In this document: piece after piece, positions 16,397 to 24,559 of the stretch
How the letters are laid out: each line of letters starts with the position of its first letter
Numbering within the stretch: the stretch's first letter is position 1
NCBI GenBank assembly: GCA_934670175.1
Contig: CAKUOX010000022.1
Location: forward strand, 1-35,474
From: an uncultured Clostridia bacterium
GTDB lineage: Bacteria; Bacillota; Clostridia; Christensenellales; Aristaeellaceae
Reading direction: 5' to 3'
Length of the DNA stretch: 35,474 nucleotides
Notes under the pieces: model-generated
Databases searched by the model: none
What the model saw: only the letters and a program-made list of their open reading frames with translations
Told to the model about the DNA's origin: nothing
Program-made: the position numbers and the translations under genes

Positions 16397-17506
16397 TTAT
16401 TCTCCTTCCTTTTCTGAATCGGAATTTTCCGCATCCTTGAGATATACGATGGCAGGAAGCCCCAGACGCACGTTCTCATCGGCCTCGAAGGAAATATAGG
16501 CACTGTAATATTTCTGATTTCCTTCGCCGGAGCTGACATAGGAAATGCTCTCCACCGTGCCGGAATAACGCTTCAAAGCGTCCGGATCCAGGTCGAATTC
16601 AATTTCCACCGCGTCGCCGGGGTGGATGGAGGCGATGTCCAGCGCATCCACCTGCGCTTCAATCTGCAGCGAATCGAACGGGTATACGGTAATAAGGTTG
16701 GCGTCCTTGGTCACGGTCGCGCCGTTCTGCACGTCCACCGTCGCCACGATACCCGCCACATCGCAGACCACGTCGCTGTCGCCCGCATAAAGCCCGTCCA
16801 GCGTACCGTCCACGCATTCGAAAAGCAGCTGGCCGCGCTCCACCGTGTCGCCCGCGGCGACGTGCATCTTCAATATGCTGCCCGTACCTTCTACGGCAAT
16901 GGCCGTGGCCTGGCCGACCACGCCGCGCCCGATGCGGCTGGAAGAGGCGTAATCCGCGCTGCGGAAAATGCCGACGGTCTCGCCGATATAGAAATCGCCG
17001 CCGGTCACCTCCAGCGTGTATTTGGTCACGCCCGCCTCGTCCGCGCTTTCCACGCCGGTCACGCGCGCGCTGCCGCGATGTGAGCCATCCTGCGTGCAGC
17101 ACAGATAGACGCGCTCGCCAATGTGCACATACTTGGTCGTACTGCTGTTGTACGCCTTTTCCGTGGTCGCCGCCACGGTATAGCGGTCCACCGGCTCAAT
17201 GTAGAGCACCGCGCCGTAGCGCTTGGTAATCCCCTCCGCGCCGTCGCCGGGCTGGGCGAATACGCTGCCGACCACGCCATCCTGCGGCGCATACACGCGG
17301 GTGGTGAGCATGGACGCCACCGTGTCCCCCACCTTCACCAGGTCGCCGGCGCGCAGCTTCACATCGCCCACGATGCCGCCAAACGGCGCGCGCACGGGCT
17401 TCGAGCCGGACGAAACGACGCTGCCGTCAAACGACAGCTCCGCCAGCGCAGAGCAGGACAACAGGCAAAGCGCCATCAGCGCCGCCAGGATTCGTTTTCC
17501 CTTCAT
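16397..17506 (-). CDS. Secreted HlyD-like adaptor protein with two lipoyl-type motifs
   Basis: The 369-residue protein begins with a signal peptide ending LLSCSALA, which could be cleaved by signal peptidase I or, less likely, at the Cys as a lipoprotein. Two biotinyl-lipoyl-like segments follow: VRAPFGGIVGDVKLRAGDLV with YAPQDGVVGSVFAQPGDG at about 38-90, and ILKMHVAAGDTVERGQLLF with CDVAGIVATVDVQNGATV at about 215-265. A beta-barrel-like part comes next (DALDIASIHPGDAVEIEF). There is no long coiled coil, unlike typical membrane fusion proteins. The tail is acidic (SEKEGE). It lies 3 nt after the upstream gene and 6 nt before the binding-protein gene. GGAGG is 8 nt before the ATG. A second adaptor is encoded further downstream in the same cluster. 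Confidence 0.75.
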   Translation of the reverse strand: MKGKRILAALMALCLLSCSALAELSFDGSVVSSGSKPVRAPFGGIVGDVKLRAGDLVKVGDTVASMLTTRVYAPQDGVVGSVFAQPGDGAEGITKRYGAVLYIEPVDRYTVAATTEKAYNSSTTKYVHIGERVYLCCTQDGSHRGSARVTGVESADEAGVTKYTLEVTGGDFYIGETVGIFRSADYASSSRIGRGVVGQATAIAVEGTGSILKMHVAAGDTVERGQLLFECVDGTLDGLYAGDSDVVCDVAGIVATVDVQNGATVTKDANLITVYPFDSLQIEAQVDALDIASIHPGDAVEIEFDLDPDALKRYSGTVESISYVSSGEGNQKYYSAYISFEADENVRLGLPAIVYLKDAENSDSEKEGE

Positions 17507-17509
17507 AGA

Positions 17510-19327
17510 TCATACCTCCGCATCCTTCGTTTCAGCAAGACCGGGGTAAGCGCCGTAGGGGTAGTCCGGCAGATCCGCAGGGCCATCCCACACGTCGCAG
17601 AGATACATTTCCGGTGTCTCCATTCGGTCGCGCATTTCAAAGCGCTCGCCGTTTACCGCGGCAAATACGGTGACCTCGCCCGGGTGCAGCGGATCGGCGG
17701 GCACGTCCGGCGCGATCGTCATCCGAATCTCATAGTCGAACGCCGCCGTGGACACGCCCTCCATTTTCATTTCCGCATAGCGCGTGCCGCCGGAAAAGCC
17801 TGCCGTGGGCAGGCTGACCATCGAATCGCCCGCACGCAGTGCCAGATAGTTTATGCCGCTGTTGTACAGCTTGCGCAGCACCGCGCCGTTGATCTGCCAT
17901 GCATAGGCGCATGCGCTGCCATCGTGCATGGAGGTGTCCGCCGCAAGCACCAGCGTGTCCGGCGCCGCCTCCGTCTCAGTCGCCTCGGCGCGTGCCCAGC
18001 GCACCAGGCTGCCGGTAAACTGCGCCGGCACATCGTCCGCCGTCAGCGTCAGCTCCACCTCTTCGCCGTCAAAGGAAAGGCGCTGCATATCGCCCTCGGG
18101 CAAGAGCAGTTCGTAGGCGTTGTATACGGCGGTATCGCCGGTGCCGCTGGCATGCTCCGGTTTTTTCTTGTCATCGGAGCTGCCGCCGCCACCGCCGCCG
18201 CCATAGGACAGCTTGCTCAGTGTGATTTCCGACTCGTTGGCGCTGATATTGCCTGCCACATCGCGCAGCAATATCGTGCCCGCCGGAAACACCGTCTTTT
18301 TCGCCGCCGTGTATTCGTAAACGGATCGGTTCGCCGCGTCCATCCAGGTTTCGCCGCCGTCCAGCGAAAGCGCATCCAGCCCGCTGCCGGAATCGGACAT
18401 CGAAATCGTCATGCTGTAATTCTTCGTCGTGCTCGGCTCGATCATCAGCTCCGGCGGCGTATAGTCAAGCCGCAGCGCATAGGTCTCGGAGCGGTCGGCC
18501 ACATCGCCCATGCTGTCAAGAAGCGCGAAGCGCAGCGCATACACGCCCTCCTCCAGCGGAATATATTCGCCGTCGGACAGCACAATGAAGCGGTCGTTGA
18601 GCACCACCGCCACATAGCTGGACTGGCGGTCGCCCTCGGGAATGCCGCTGAGCACGAAGCGCGGCTGTACGCAGCTCCATGAATCGGCATGGTAATCCCG
18701 CGCGTCCACCGTGAGCTTCAGCGCGCCCGGCGTGGGCGCTGTGGTGGGCGTCGGCGTATCGCCATTTTGCGCCACCCATATGTATACATCGCCAATATCG
18801 TCCTGCGTAAACGCATCCATCTGCGCCTTTGTGATCTCATCCGCAATATCGCCGCTGCGCGCGCAAACGACGCGCCGATCGCCGCTGAAATCATCCGGAT
18901 CCGGCGTCAGCGTGATCTCTGAAAGGTGCATCAGCGGAAAATCTCGCAGCACGACGGTCTCTCTGGTAGAAACCTCCACAGACAGCTTTCCGACCCTGCG
19001 CAGGATCTCCGTAAGGCTGCCGCGCTCCACGCGCGCGCCGCTTTCATCCAGCAGCCAGCAATCGCCGGACGGCGCGGGCGTAGCCGTGGGCGTCTCGGAC
19101 GGCTCCACAGACGGTTCTGTGGACGGCGATACGGACGGCTCCACCGTCGGCGTGACCTCAGGTGTGACCGTCGGCGTGACCGTCGGTTCGGTGGTCGACG
19201 CGGCCGTTTCGTTCGCCGCGGGCTGGTTCTCGCTGCCCGCCTCCGCCCCGCTCACATCCGCCGGCTCGGCGTATGCCAAACCCGCGCACATGCACAGCAG
19301 CAACAGGATGCTGATTATCCTCTTCAT
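17510..19327 (-). CDS. Secreted Ig-like protein with Thr/Pro/Glu-rich linker, unknown function
   Basis: I do not recognise a defined family. The 605-residue protein has a signal peptide (about 1-20, cleavage after AYA). A low-complexity Thr/Pro/Val/Glu linker (about 46-86) with TEPTV, TPEV and EPSV units is followed by a folded region (about 87-190) and a second TPTPTTAPTP linker (about 190-200). Beta-rich segments resembling bacterial Ig domains come next (LRLDYTPPELMIEP, MSDSGSGLDALSLDGG, TILLRDVAGNIS), then a run of seven glycines at about 376-382 and a C-terminal domain. No sortase motif or C-terminal membrane anchor is visible. I use ATG 19327, with AAGGAAGG 7 nt upstream. It is the first gene of the envelope cluster and probably an exported partner of the adaptors. 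Confidence 0.75.
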   Translation of the reverse strand: MKRIISILLLLCMCAGLAYAEPADVSGAEAGSENQPAANETAASTTEPTVTPTVTPEVTPTVEPSVSPSTEPSVEPSETPTATPAPSGDCWLLDESGARVERGSLTEILRRVGKLSVEVSTRETVVLRDFPLMHLSEITLTPDPDDFSGDRRVVCARSGDIADEITKAQMDAFTQDDIGDVYIWVAQNGDTPTPTTAPTPGALKLTVDARDYHADSWSCVQPRFVLSGIPEGDRQSSYVAVVLNDRFIVLSDGEYIPLEEGVYALRFALLDSMGDVADRSETYALRLDYTPPELMIEPSTTKNYSMTISMSDSGSGLDALSLDGGETWMDAANRSVYEYTAAKKTVFPAGTILLRDVAGNISANESEITLSKLSYGGGGGGGSSDDKKKPEHASGTGDTAVYNAYELLLPEGDMQRLSFDGEEVELTLTADDVPAQFTGSLVRWARAEATETEAAPDTLVLAADTSMHDGSACAYAWQINGAVLRKLYNSGINYLALRAGDSMVSLPTAGFSGGTRYAEMKMEGVSTAAFDYEIRMTIAPDVPADPLHPGEVTVFAAVNGERFEMRDRMETPEMYLCDVWDGPADLPDYPYGAYPGLAETKDAEV

Positions 19328-19449
19328 GTCATTACCTTCCTTTTGAAAGCTCAAATGGACTTTCCATATATATATAGACTATGTTCAAGGGGCGTTGGTT
19401 CAATGGTTTACCAACATTTTACACCCGAAATTCCCATCATGCAAGAAAA
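19328..19449 (-). promoter_or_regulatory. Upstream region of the envelope cluster; weak promoter candidate
   Basis: Minus-strand TTGAAC sequences and an A/T-rich TATATATATA block precede the first gene, but no hexamer pair has good spacing. The transcription signal for the whole cluster must lie here or overlap the nrdJ terminator. I see no operator-like repeat. Confidence 0.25.
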
Positions 19450-19482
19450 AAAGCATCTCCGCATGATTGGCGGAAATGCTTT
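19450..19482 (-). terminator. Rho-independent terminator downstream of nrdJ
   Basis: On the minus strand AAAGCATTTCCGC pairs with GCGGAGATGCTTT across a 7-nt loop, with one wobble, and a T run follows (19451-19445). It lies about 170 bp after the nrdJ stop. The stretch between (19483-19654) holds no convincing gene. Confidence 0.75.
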
Positions 19483-19654
19483 TCTGAAGTGCAGAGACTG
19501 CAAAACCAGCGTTTTGCAAACCGGCGATTGCCAATAGCAGGCTGCGCCCAGCGCGCCTGAAGCCTGCGCCTTCCATGGCAGCACTGCTCAAGACCCACAA
19601 AGCGAGCCTCGAACACATAACAGGACGCAGCGATGATTTTTGAGGAATCAGGGC

Positions 19655-21997
19655 TCAGCGCACCGGACACACGCCGGAGGCGCATTCCGCGTCGCCCACA
19701 TCCAGCTGCGTTTCGCTCTGTTCATACTTGGACAGCAGCGATGGATTGAACGGCCGCATGGCCGCTTTGCGCCTGAGATATTCGGCCTCGTCGATCGCCT
19801 CGTAGGGCATCAGGTCGTAGAAGCTCTCGTCATAGCTCAGGAAGGACAGCGCCACAACATCGTCCCAGTTGTTCCAGACCCATTCCTCCACAGCATCCCA
19901 CTCGCTGTCGCGCACATGCACGGTAATGGAGCAGTTGTGGTCGACGTAGTGCGCCATGAACATTTTGTAGTTTTCAAGCTGCTCGATGGCCGACACGTCC
20001 GCCTTCACGCGGCCGGCAGGCGCCTTGACCGGAAATTCTACCACCTTCGTGCGACAGGTCTCCGCGTCCTGGCCGACCTCCGGATATACCGGATAGCCCA
20101 GCTCCTCGCACACGCGGCAGAGCGGGTCGCTGGCCGAAATGCGCACGCGGCGGATGTAGTAGGGCGAATGCGAATAGTGGATGCCGCTGGACACGGTGGG
20201 CAGCAGTGACAGCGTGCCCTCGGGCTTGACGGTGGTCACCAGCAGCGGCGCGTTCAGGTTCAGCGAGACCGCCATGCGCTCCGCAGCCTCATGCGCGGCG
20301 GCGCGCAGCTTTTCCAGCAGCGCGATCTGTCCCTCGCGGTCGAGGCCGACGGCGTTCACCATATCCTGCCAGCCGGTCAGCGAGCAGCCGAGCAGCCGGT
20401 CGCGCTGCTGCACCAGATTCCAGCGGTGCATTTCCAGCTCGCGGCAGGTCATGCGCAGGCCGGCGCGAGCGCTCATGCGCTGCGCGTCCAGCAGTCCCTC
20501 CTCGTCCAAGGCGCCATCATGGACAAACGCCATCACATTCACGGTCGTCAGGTTGCACAGGCCGTGGCTATCCAGCAGAATCTCGCCGCAGGGATTGCAG
20601 CCGCAGAAATTCGGCCTGCGCTTCAGCCCCGCTTCCTCGTTGATCCAGCCCGGCTCGCCAGAATAGCGCATCTGCTGCAGGTGCCAATGCAGCTGCTCGC
20701 GCGTGGGCTTGCGGCGGTAGAAAATGGAATTGTTGCTCATCTGCCGGTGGGCGATGTTCCTGTCGATCTCCCAGCGCCCGTCGATCTGGCGATAGAGCTT
20801 GCTCTTGGCCTGAATGCACTCCGTATCGTCCTGATCTATCAGGCCAATCTCCGAGGTGCGGCGCACGCCGCCGGAAACTACGTTTTCGCCGATGATATTG
20901 GCGATGTCCAGCAGGTCGATCGGGCGCAGCTGAATGCGCGCGCTTCCCTCGCGCAGCCCCGCCGTAGCGATCACGCGGTGGATCTTATCCAGCATCGTCA
21001 GCATGGATTCATAACCGCTGGCGGTGCCGCCGAACACCTTCAGGCGCTCGCCGCGCGGGCGGATGGAATCGTATTCCACCATGATCTTGCGGATCTTGGT
21101 GTATTCCAGGTTGGTGAGCACATCGAAATAATGCTCGATGGCCTGCGCCCAGCCTTCCTTGGAATCGCCGATGGACAGCATCGCCGTATCGCCGGAGAAT
21201 GAAAGGTTGGTATACTCGTTGCGCTCCTTCACCGGACGCGCGGAATACGCCTTGTGGATGATCTCAAGGTTCGTGCGCACCTGCGGCAGCTTTGCCGCGT
21301 CGCTCTTGAGCACGCGAACGCCCACGCCGCTGCCCACCATCAGCAGATAGAACAAATCATGGTAGGCGTGGTAATCGTCGATGACCTCAAAGGCGCAGTT
21401 GTAATTCGCCATCGGATAGGCGGAGGACACGGGCGTCGCGCCCACCCACAGCGTCCTTCCGGAGAGGAACTGGCGGAGGTTGAAGATATTGTCGTAAAGG
21501 CGCTCGGCCTCCTCGCGCGTAGTCGGCGCGAGCGAACAGTTATATTCCACCGCGCGGCGCACCGTTTCCCACCAGAACTCGCGGCGATTGAGCTGCGGCA
21601 TGAAGCGCGAATAGGTGCGGCTGTACACAAAGGAGCCCAGCTGCGCCATAGGCGTGGCCGAATGCTTGTATTTGGAAAGGAACTCACGGCTGAGCAGGCC
21701 TTCCTTCCAGTCCTCGCGGCCGCGCGTCTTTTCCTTATCCATGCGGTAGACGATATAGGCCTTGGCCGTCTTGAAGCGTCCCTCTTCAAAGAGCGCCTCC
21801 TCCACCGCGTCCTGAATGGTCTCGATGTCCACCGTTTTTTCGCCGCGCGCAAGGAGCATGCCCTCCACGCGGCCCACCACGCGCTGCGTGGCCTCATCGT
21901 CGTGCTCGCCCGCCGCGGCCGCTGCCAGCGTGATGGCGCGGGCAATGAATTCCCGATCGTAATCTACGATATTTCCGTTTCTCTTTCTAACCTGCAT
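19655..21997 (-). CDS. nrdJ: Adenosylcobalamin-dependent (class II) ribonucleoside-triphosphate reductase
   Basis: This 780-residue enzyme reduces ribonucleotides to deoxyribonucleotides using B12. An N-terminal ATP-cone (about 1-90, VRKRNGNIVDYDREFIARA) supplies allosteric control and is absent from the ~740-residue Lactobacillus leichmannii monomer. Active-site residues line up with that enzyme: C201 and C481 as the redox pair, C470 in NPCGEI as the thiyl-radical cysteine with N468 and E472, and the C-terminal reducing pair C772/C777 (CASGVC), separated by five as in the model. The B12-binding monomeric class is indicated by the overall sequence (LSGRTLWVG, GGVRRTSEIGLID). The ATG follows GGAGG at 6 nt. 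NrdR-box-like sites upstream indicate control by the NrdR encoded in the same window. Confidence 0.95.
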   Translation of the reverse strand: MQVRKRNGNIVDYDREFIARAITLAAAAAGEHDDEATQRVVGRVEGMLLARGEKTVDIETIQDAVEEALFEEGRFKTAKAYIVYRMDKEKTRGREDWKEGLLSREFLSKYKHSATPMAQLGSFVYSRTYSRFMPQLNRREFWWETVRRAVEYNCSLAPTTREEAERLYDNIFNLRQFLSGRTLWVGATPVSSAYPMANYNCAFEVIDDYHAYHDLFYLLMVGSGVGVRVLKSDAAKLPQVRTNLEIIHKAYSARPVKERNEYTNLSFSGDTAMLSIGDSKEGWAQAIEHYFDVLTNLEYTKIRKIMVEYDSIRPRGERLKVFGGTASGYESMLTMLDKIHRVIATAGLREGSARIQLRPIDLLDIANIIGENVVSGGVRRTSEIGLIDQDDTECIQAKSKLYRQIDGRWEIDRNIAHRQMSNNSIFYRRKPTREQLHWHLQQMRYSGEPGWINEEAGLKRRPNFCGCNPCGEILLDSHGLCNLTTVNVMAFVHDGALDEEGLLDAQRMSARAGLRMTCRELEMHRWNLVQQRDRLLGCSLTGWQDMVNAVGLDREGQIALLEKLRAAAHEAAERMAVSLNLNAPLLVTTVKPEGTLSLLPTVSSGIHYSHSPYYIRRVRISASDPLCRVCEELGYPVYPEVGQDAETCRTKVVEFPVKAPAGRVKADVSAIEQLENYKMFMAHYVDHNCSITVHVRDSEWDAVEEWVWNNWDDVVALSFLSYDESFYDLMPYEAIDEAEYLRRKAAMRPFNPSLLSKYEQSETQLDVGDAECASGVCPVR

Positions 21998-22011
21998 CTT
22001 ATGCCTCCAAG

Positions 22012-22059
22012 CCGCAACATATAGTATTTAATATTGCGGAATAATACAATATATGTCAA
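22012..22059 (-). promoter_or_regulatory. Tandem NrdR-box-like operators upstream of nrdJ
   Basis: CAACATATAG (22015-22024) matches nine of ten positions of the NrdR core CwAtATaTwG. CAATATATGT (22047-22056) matches eight. Their starts are 32 bp apart, three helical turns, which is the phasing expected for cooperative NrdR binding. The distal box lies at the predicted transcription start and the proximal one in the leader, suited to repression. Confidence 0.6.
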
Positions 22060-22064
22060 ATATC

Positions 22065-22093
22065 ATTATAAACCTGCGCCGTGTGAAATTCAA
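22065..22093 (-). promoter_or_regulatory. Sigma-A promoter of nrdJ
   Basis: On the minus strand TTGAAT (22093-22088), a 17-bp spacer and a perfect TATAAT (22070-22065) are present. The predicted start is near 22058, immediately before or in the first NrdR-box-like site. A second minus-strand TTGACA at 22059-22054 has no good -10. The leader is about 60 nt and holds no B12 riboswitch-like structure that I can recognise. Confidence 0.7.
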
Positions 22094-22180
22094 TGCTCCG
22101 CGCGTTACGTTTGCTGAAACAGCTGACGGAATTCGCGGCCTGATTTTCTACACATATTTTCCCAAGACATATATAAACAG

Positions 22181-22207
22181 CTCCGGAACGCATTAAGCAT
22201 TCCGGAG
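22181..22207 (-). terminator. Terminator of hppA
   Basis: On the minus strand CTCCGGAATGC and GCGTTCCGGAG form an 11-bp stem with one wobble pair and a 5-nt loop. It starts 18 bp after the hppA stop and is followed by a T-rich stretch. Confidence 0.75.
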
Positions 22208-22224
22208 CCGCAGGATGTCGAAAT

Positions 22225-24339
22225 TTACTTGATCAGCGTGAAGTTTCTGAACACCACGGAGAGCGTATTGGCGACGGTGGACATGGTCTTGATGAAGATG
22301 TCCAGCGCAACGCCGACAACGTCCTTGCGGGTATCGCCGACGGTATCGCCGGTGACGGCCGCGTGATGCGCCGCAGAGCCCTTGCCATGGCCTTCGAGCG
22401 CGCCGCTCTCGATGTACTTCTTGGCGTTGTCGAACGCGCCGCCGGAGTTGCCCATGAACAGCGCGCGCGGAATGGCGACGATCGTCGCGCCGATCAGCAG
22501 ACCGCCGACGAACTCCACGCCGAACACGAAGCCGCCCACGATCGGGATCAGCAGTGCCATAACGGAGGGCAGCAGCATCGTCTTGAGCGCCTGACGGGCA
22601 GCCATTTCGATGCACTTGTTGTAGTCGGGCTTGACCTTACCCTCCAGCACGCCGGGTATGGACAGCTGGCGGTCGCCCTCGTCCGCCATCAGGCGGGCAG
22701 ATTCGATGGTGTTATCGGTCAGCAATGCAGAGAAGTACTCGATCAATGCGCCGCCGATGATGCCGCCGGCCACGACGACGTAGCTCGCCATGTTCAGCAC
22801 GGGCGTAACGGATTCAGCGTAAGAACCGACATAGGCCACGATCAGAGAAACCGTCGCGAATGCGGCGGAGCCGATCGCAAAGCCCTTGCCGATGGCCGCC
22901 GTGGTATTGCCAACGGAGTCCAGCTTGTCGGTGATCGTGCGGACATTGTGCGGCAGGTGGCAGGATTCCGCCAGACCGCCCGCATTGTCGGCGATGGGGC
23001 CGAAGGCGTCAATGGAAACGGTGGCGCCCACGAAGGCCAGCATGCCCAGCGAGGACAGCGCGATGCCGTAGGTGCCGCAGATCTTGCCGGAGATGAACAG
23101 CGCCACGCCGATCACCAGAATCGGCAGCAGGCAGGAACGGGAACCGATGGCGTCGCCCTTGGTGATGACGAACGCTTCACCCTCGGTAGCGATCTCCGCC
23201 AGCTTGCGGGTGGGCTTGTAATCGGTAGAGGTATAGTACTCGGTAATGGAGCCGATGGCCACGCCGCTGGCGATGCCGAGCACGGCAGCGATCCACGGGC
23301 TGAGCCAGCCGCACTTGAAGTCGGCGTAGAGCGGCACATTCTTGAACACGATCAGCGCCGCGAAGAAGCCGATCACAACGGTAAGACCCGCGGAGATCCA
23401 CGTTGCCAGATTCAGCTCATGGGAGGGGTTATCGCTCATCTTGCGGAACTGCGCATAGGCCAGACCCAGCAGACAGCCCAGCAGGCCGCCGCCTGCCAGC
23501 ACGATCGGGAAGATCGTGGTAGCCGTAAAGGTCGCCTCGGTCACGGCACCTGCGCCATTGCGGAACAGCGTAACGGCAATGGCTACGGAAGCGGACATGG
23601 TGGCCACGAAGCTCTCCAGCAGGTCGGAGCAGTTGCCGGCGATGTCGTTTACGTTGTCGCCGATGAAGTCCGCCACTACGTTGGGCACGCGGCTGTCATC
23701 CTCGGGCATATCGTGGCGCAGCTTGGCCAGAATGTCGGAGGAAATGTCTGCCGCCTTGGTGTAGTTGCCGCCGGCCACGCGGTTGAACATGGCAACCAGC
23801 GAGCAGCCCAGCGAATAGCAGGAAATGCGCATAATGGAGGGATTGCACTGCAGGTTGGCGATCAGGCCGCTGCCCGTGGCGTTCGGATCCACGCCGCGCC
23901 AGATGATCAGCACCAGTACCAGACCCAGCATGCCGAACGCCTGAACGCTCAGGCCGCTGATGCTGCCGCCGCACAGCGCAACCTTCACGGTTTCGCCGAT
24001 AGAGAGGGATTCGCGCGCCTTGTTGGCGGTGCGCACGTTGGCATAGGTCGCGCTGCGCATGCCCAGCACGCAGACGATGCTGCTCATGCAGGCGCCCATC
24101 AGGAAGGTGATGCCGCTGCTGCGCTCAACAAAGAGCGTAAAGATCAGGGCAATGACGACGACGACGATAGAGATCGTTTTGTATTCCGTTTTCAGAAAGG
24201 TAGAAGCGCCGCTGCGGATGATCTCCGCCATTTCGACCATTTCGGCCGTGCCTTCGCCCATTTTGCGAATACGGAAAAAGTTATAAAAAATGTAGGCAAC
24301 CGTCAGGATTATCACCGCGAGCACAAGCAGCCACGCCAT
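22225..24339 (-). CDS. hppA: Membrane-bound ion-translocating pyrophosphatase, divergent type
   Basis: This 704-residue polytopic protein hydrolyses PPi and pumps H+ and/or Na+ across the cytoplasmic membrane. Core catalytic motifs are present: YTKAADISSDILAK, MPEDDSR, DFIGDNVNDIAG, DAFGPIADNAGG, GNSGGAFDNAKKYIESG and GDTVGDTRKD. Several differ from the common forms: DVGADLVGKVE is DISSDILAKLR, GDNVGD is GDNVND, and DPFKDTSGP is DTRKDVVGV. GNTTAAIGKG has Ala where K+-independent enzymes carry Lys, suggesting K+ dependence. The pumped ion is not assignable by eye. The ATG follows GGAGGGGG closely. The gene is divergent from a Kdp-like two-component pair. Confidence 0.93.
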   Translation of the reverse strand: MAWLLVLAVIILTVAYIFYNFFRIRKMGEGTAEMVEMAEIIRSGASTFLKTEYKTISIVVVVIALIFTLFVERSSGITFLMGACMSSIVCVLGMRSATYANVRTANKARESLSIGETVKVALCGGSISGLSVQAFGMLGLVLVLIIWRGVDPNATGSGLIANLQCNPSIMRISCYSLGCSLVAMFNRVAGGNYTKAADISSDILAKLRHDMPEDDSRVPNVVADFIGDNVNDIAGNCSDLLESFVATMSASVAIAVTLFRNGAGAVTEATFTATTIFPIVLAGGGLLGCLLGLAYAQFRKMSDNPSHELNLATWISAGLTVVIGFFAALIVFKNVPLYADFKCGWLSPWIAAVLGIASGVAIGSITEYYTSTDYKPTRKLAEIATEGEAFVITKGDAIGSRSCLLPILVIGVALFISGKICGTYGIALSSLGMLAFVGATVSIDAFGPIADNAGGLAESCHLPHNVRTITDKLDSVGNTTAAIGKGFAIGSAAFATVSLIVAYVGSYAESVTPVLNMASYVVVAGGIIGGALIEYFSALLTDNTIESARLMADEGDRQLSIPGVLEGKVKPDYNKCIEMAARQALKTMLLPSVMALLIPIVGGFVFGVEFVGGLLIGATIVAIPRALFMGNSGGAFDNAKKYIESGALEGHGKGSAAHHAAVTGDTVGDTRKDVVGVALDIFIKTMSTVANTLSVVFRNFTLIK

Positions 24340-24475
24340 GATACCCCCTCCTTTGTGTAAAATTTTCGGGCAACCTAAAAAAGCCCAATCGCTTTTGAGT
24401 ATAAACGCTTATGCCGCTAATTTTCCGGAAATGATTCCGTATTTCTGTAAATTACCTGTATATTCAAAATCGCAG

Positions 24476-24506
24476 TTGTCGGAAGTAAGAAAAACTGTGC
24501 TATAAT
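24476..24506 (+). promoter_or_regulatory. Promoter for the Kdp-like two-component operon
   Basis: A perfect TATAAT (24501-24506) is preceded by TGC, forming an extended -10. A TTGTCG at 24476-24481 is a poor -35 at 19 bp. The extended -10 can compensate. The predicted start is about 47 nt before the kinase TTG. No clear promoter was found for hppA on the other strand of this 220-bp region. Confidence 0.6.
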
Positions 24507-24559
24507 ACAGAGCGTTATAATATACATATAATATAACAAGATTTAAGGGGTGAGCTCCG

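Noticed and set aside
13082..16417. A 1,111-codon plus-strand open frame across the binding-protein and permease genes
   Set aside because: It spans two well-supported minus-strand genes plus their intergenic hairpin, has His/Arg-rich shadow composition and shows no start signal or domain.
17921..18116. Frameshift or decay in the Ig-like protein because of several alternative open frames
   Set aside because: The minus-strand frame is continuous from 19327 to 17510 with sensible composition. The other frames are short shadows.
19400..19654. Small open frames of 72-82 codons downstream of nrdJ
   Set aside because: They overlap the nrdJ terminator hairpin, lack ribosome-binding sites and show no recognisable protein features.
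22000..22180. Possible cobalamin riboswitch upstream of the B12-dependent nrdJ
   Set aside because: The leader is only about 60 nt from the predicted start and A/T-rich, and I see no B12-box-like sequence or the needed long structure. NrdR sites explain regulation better.
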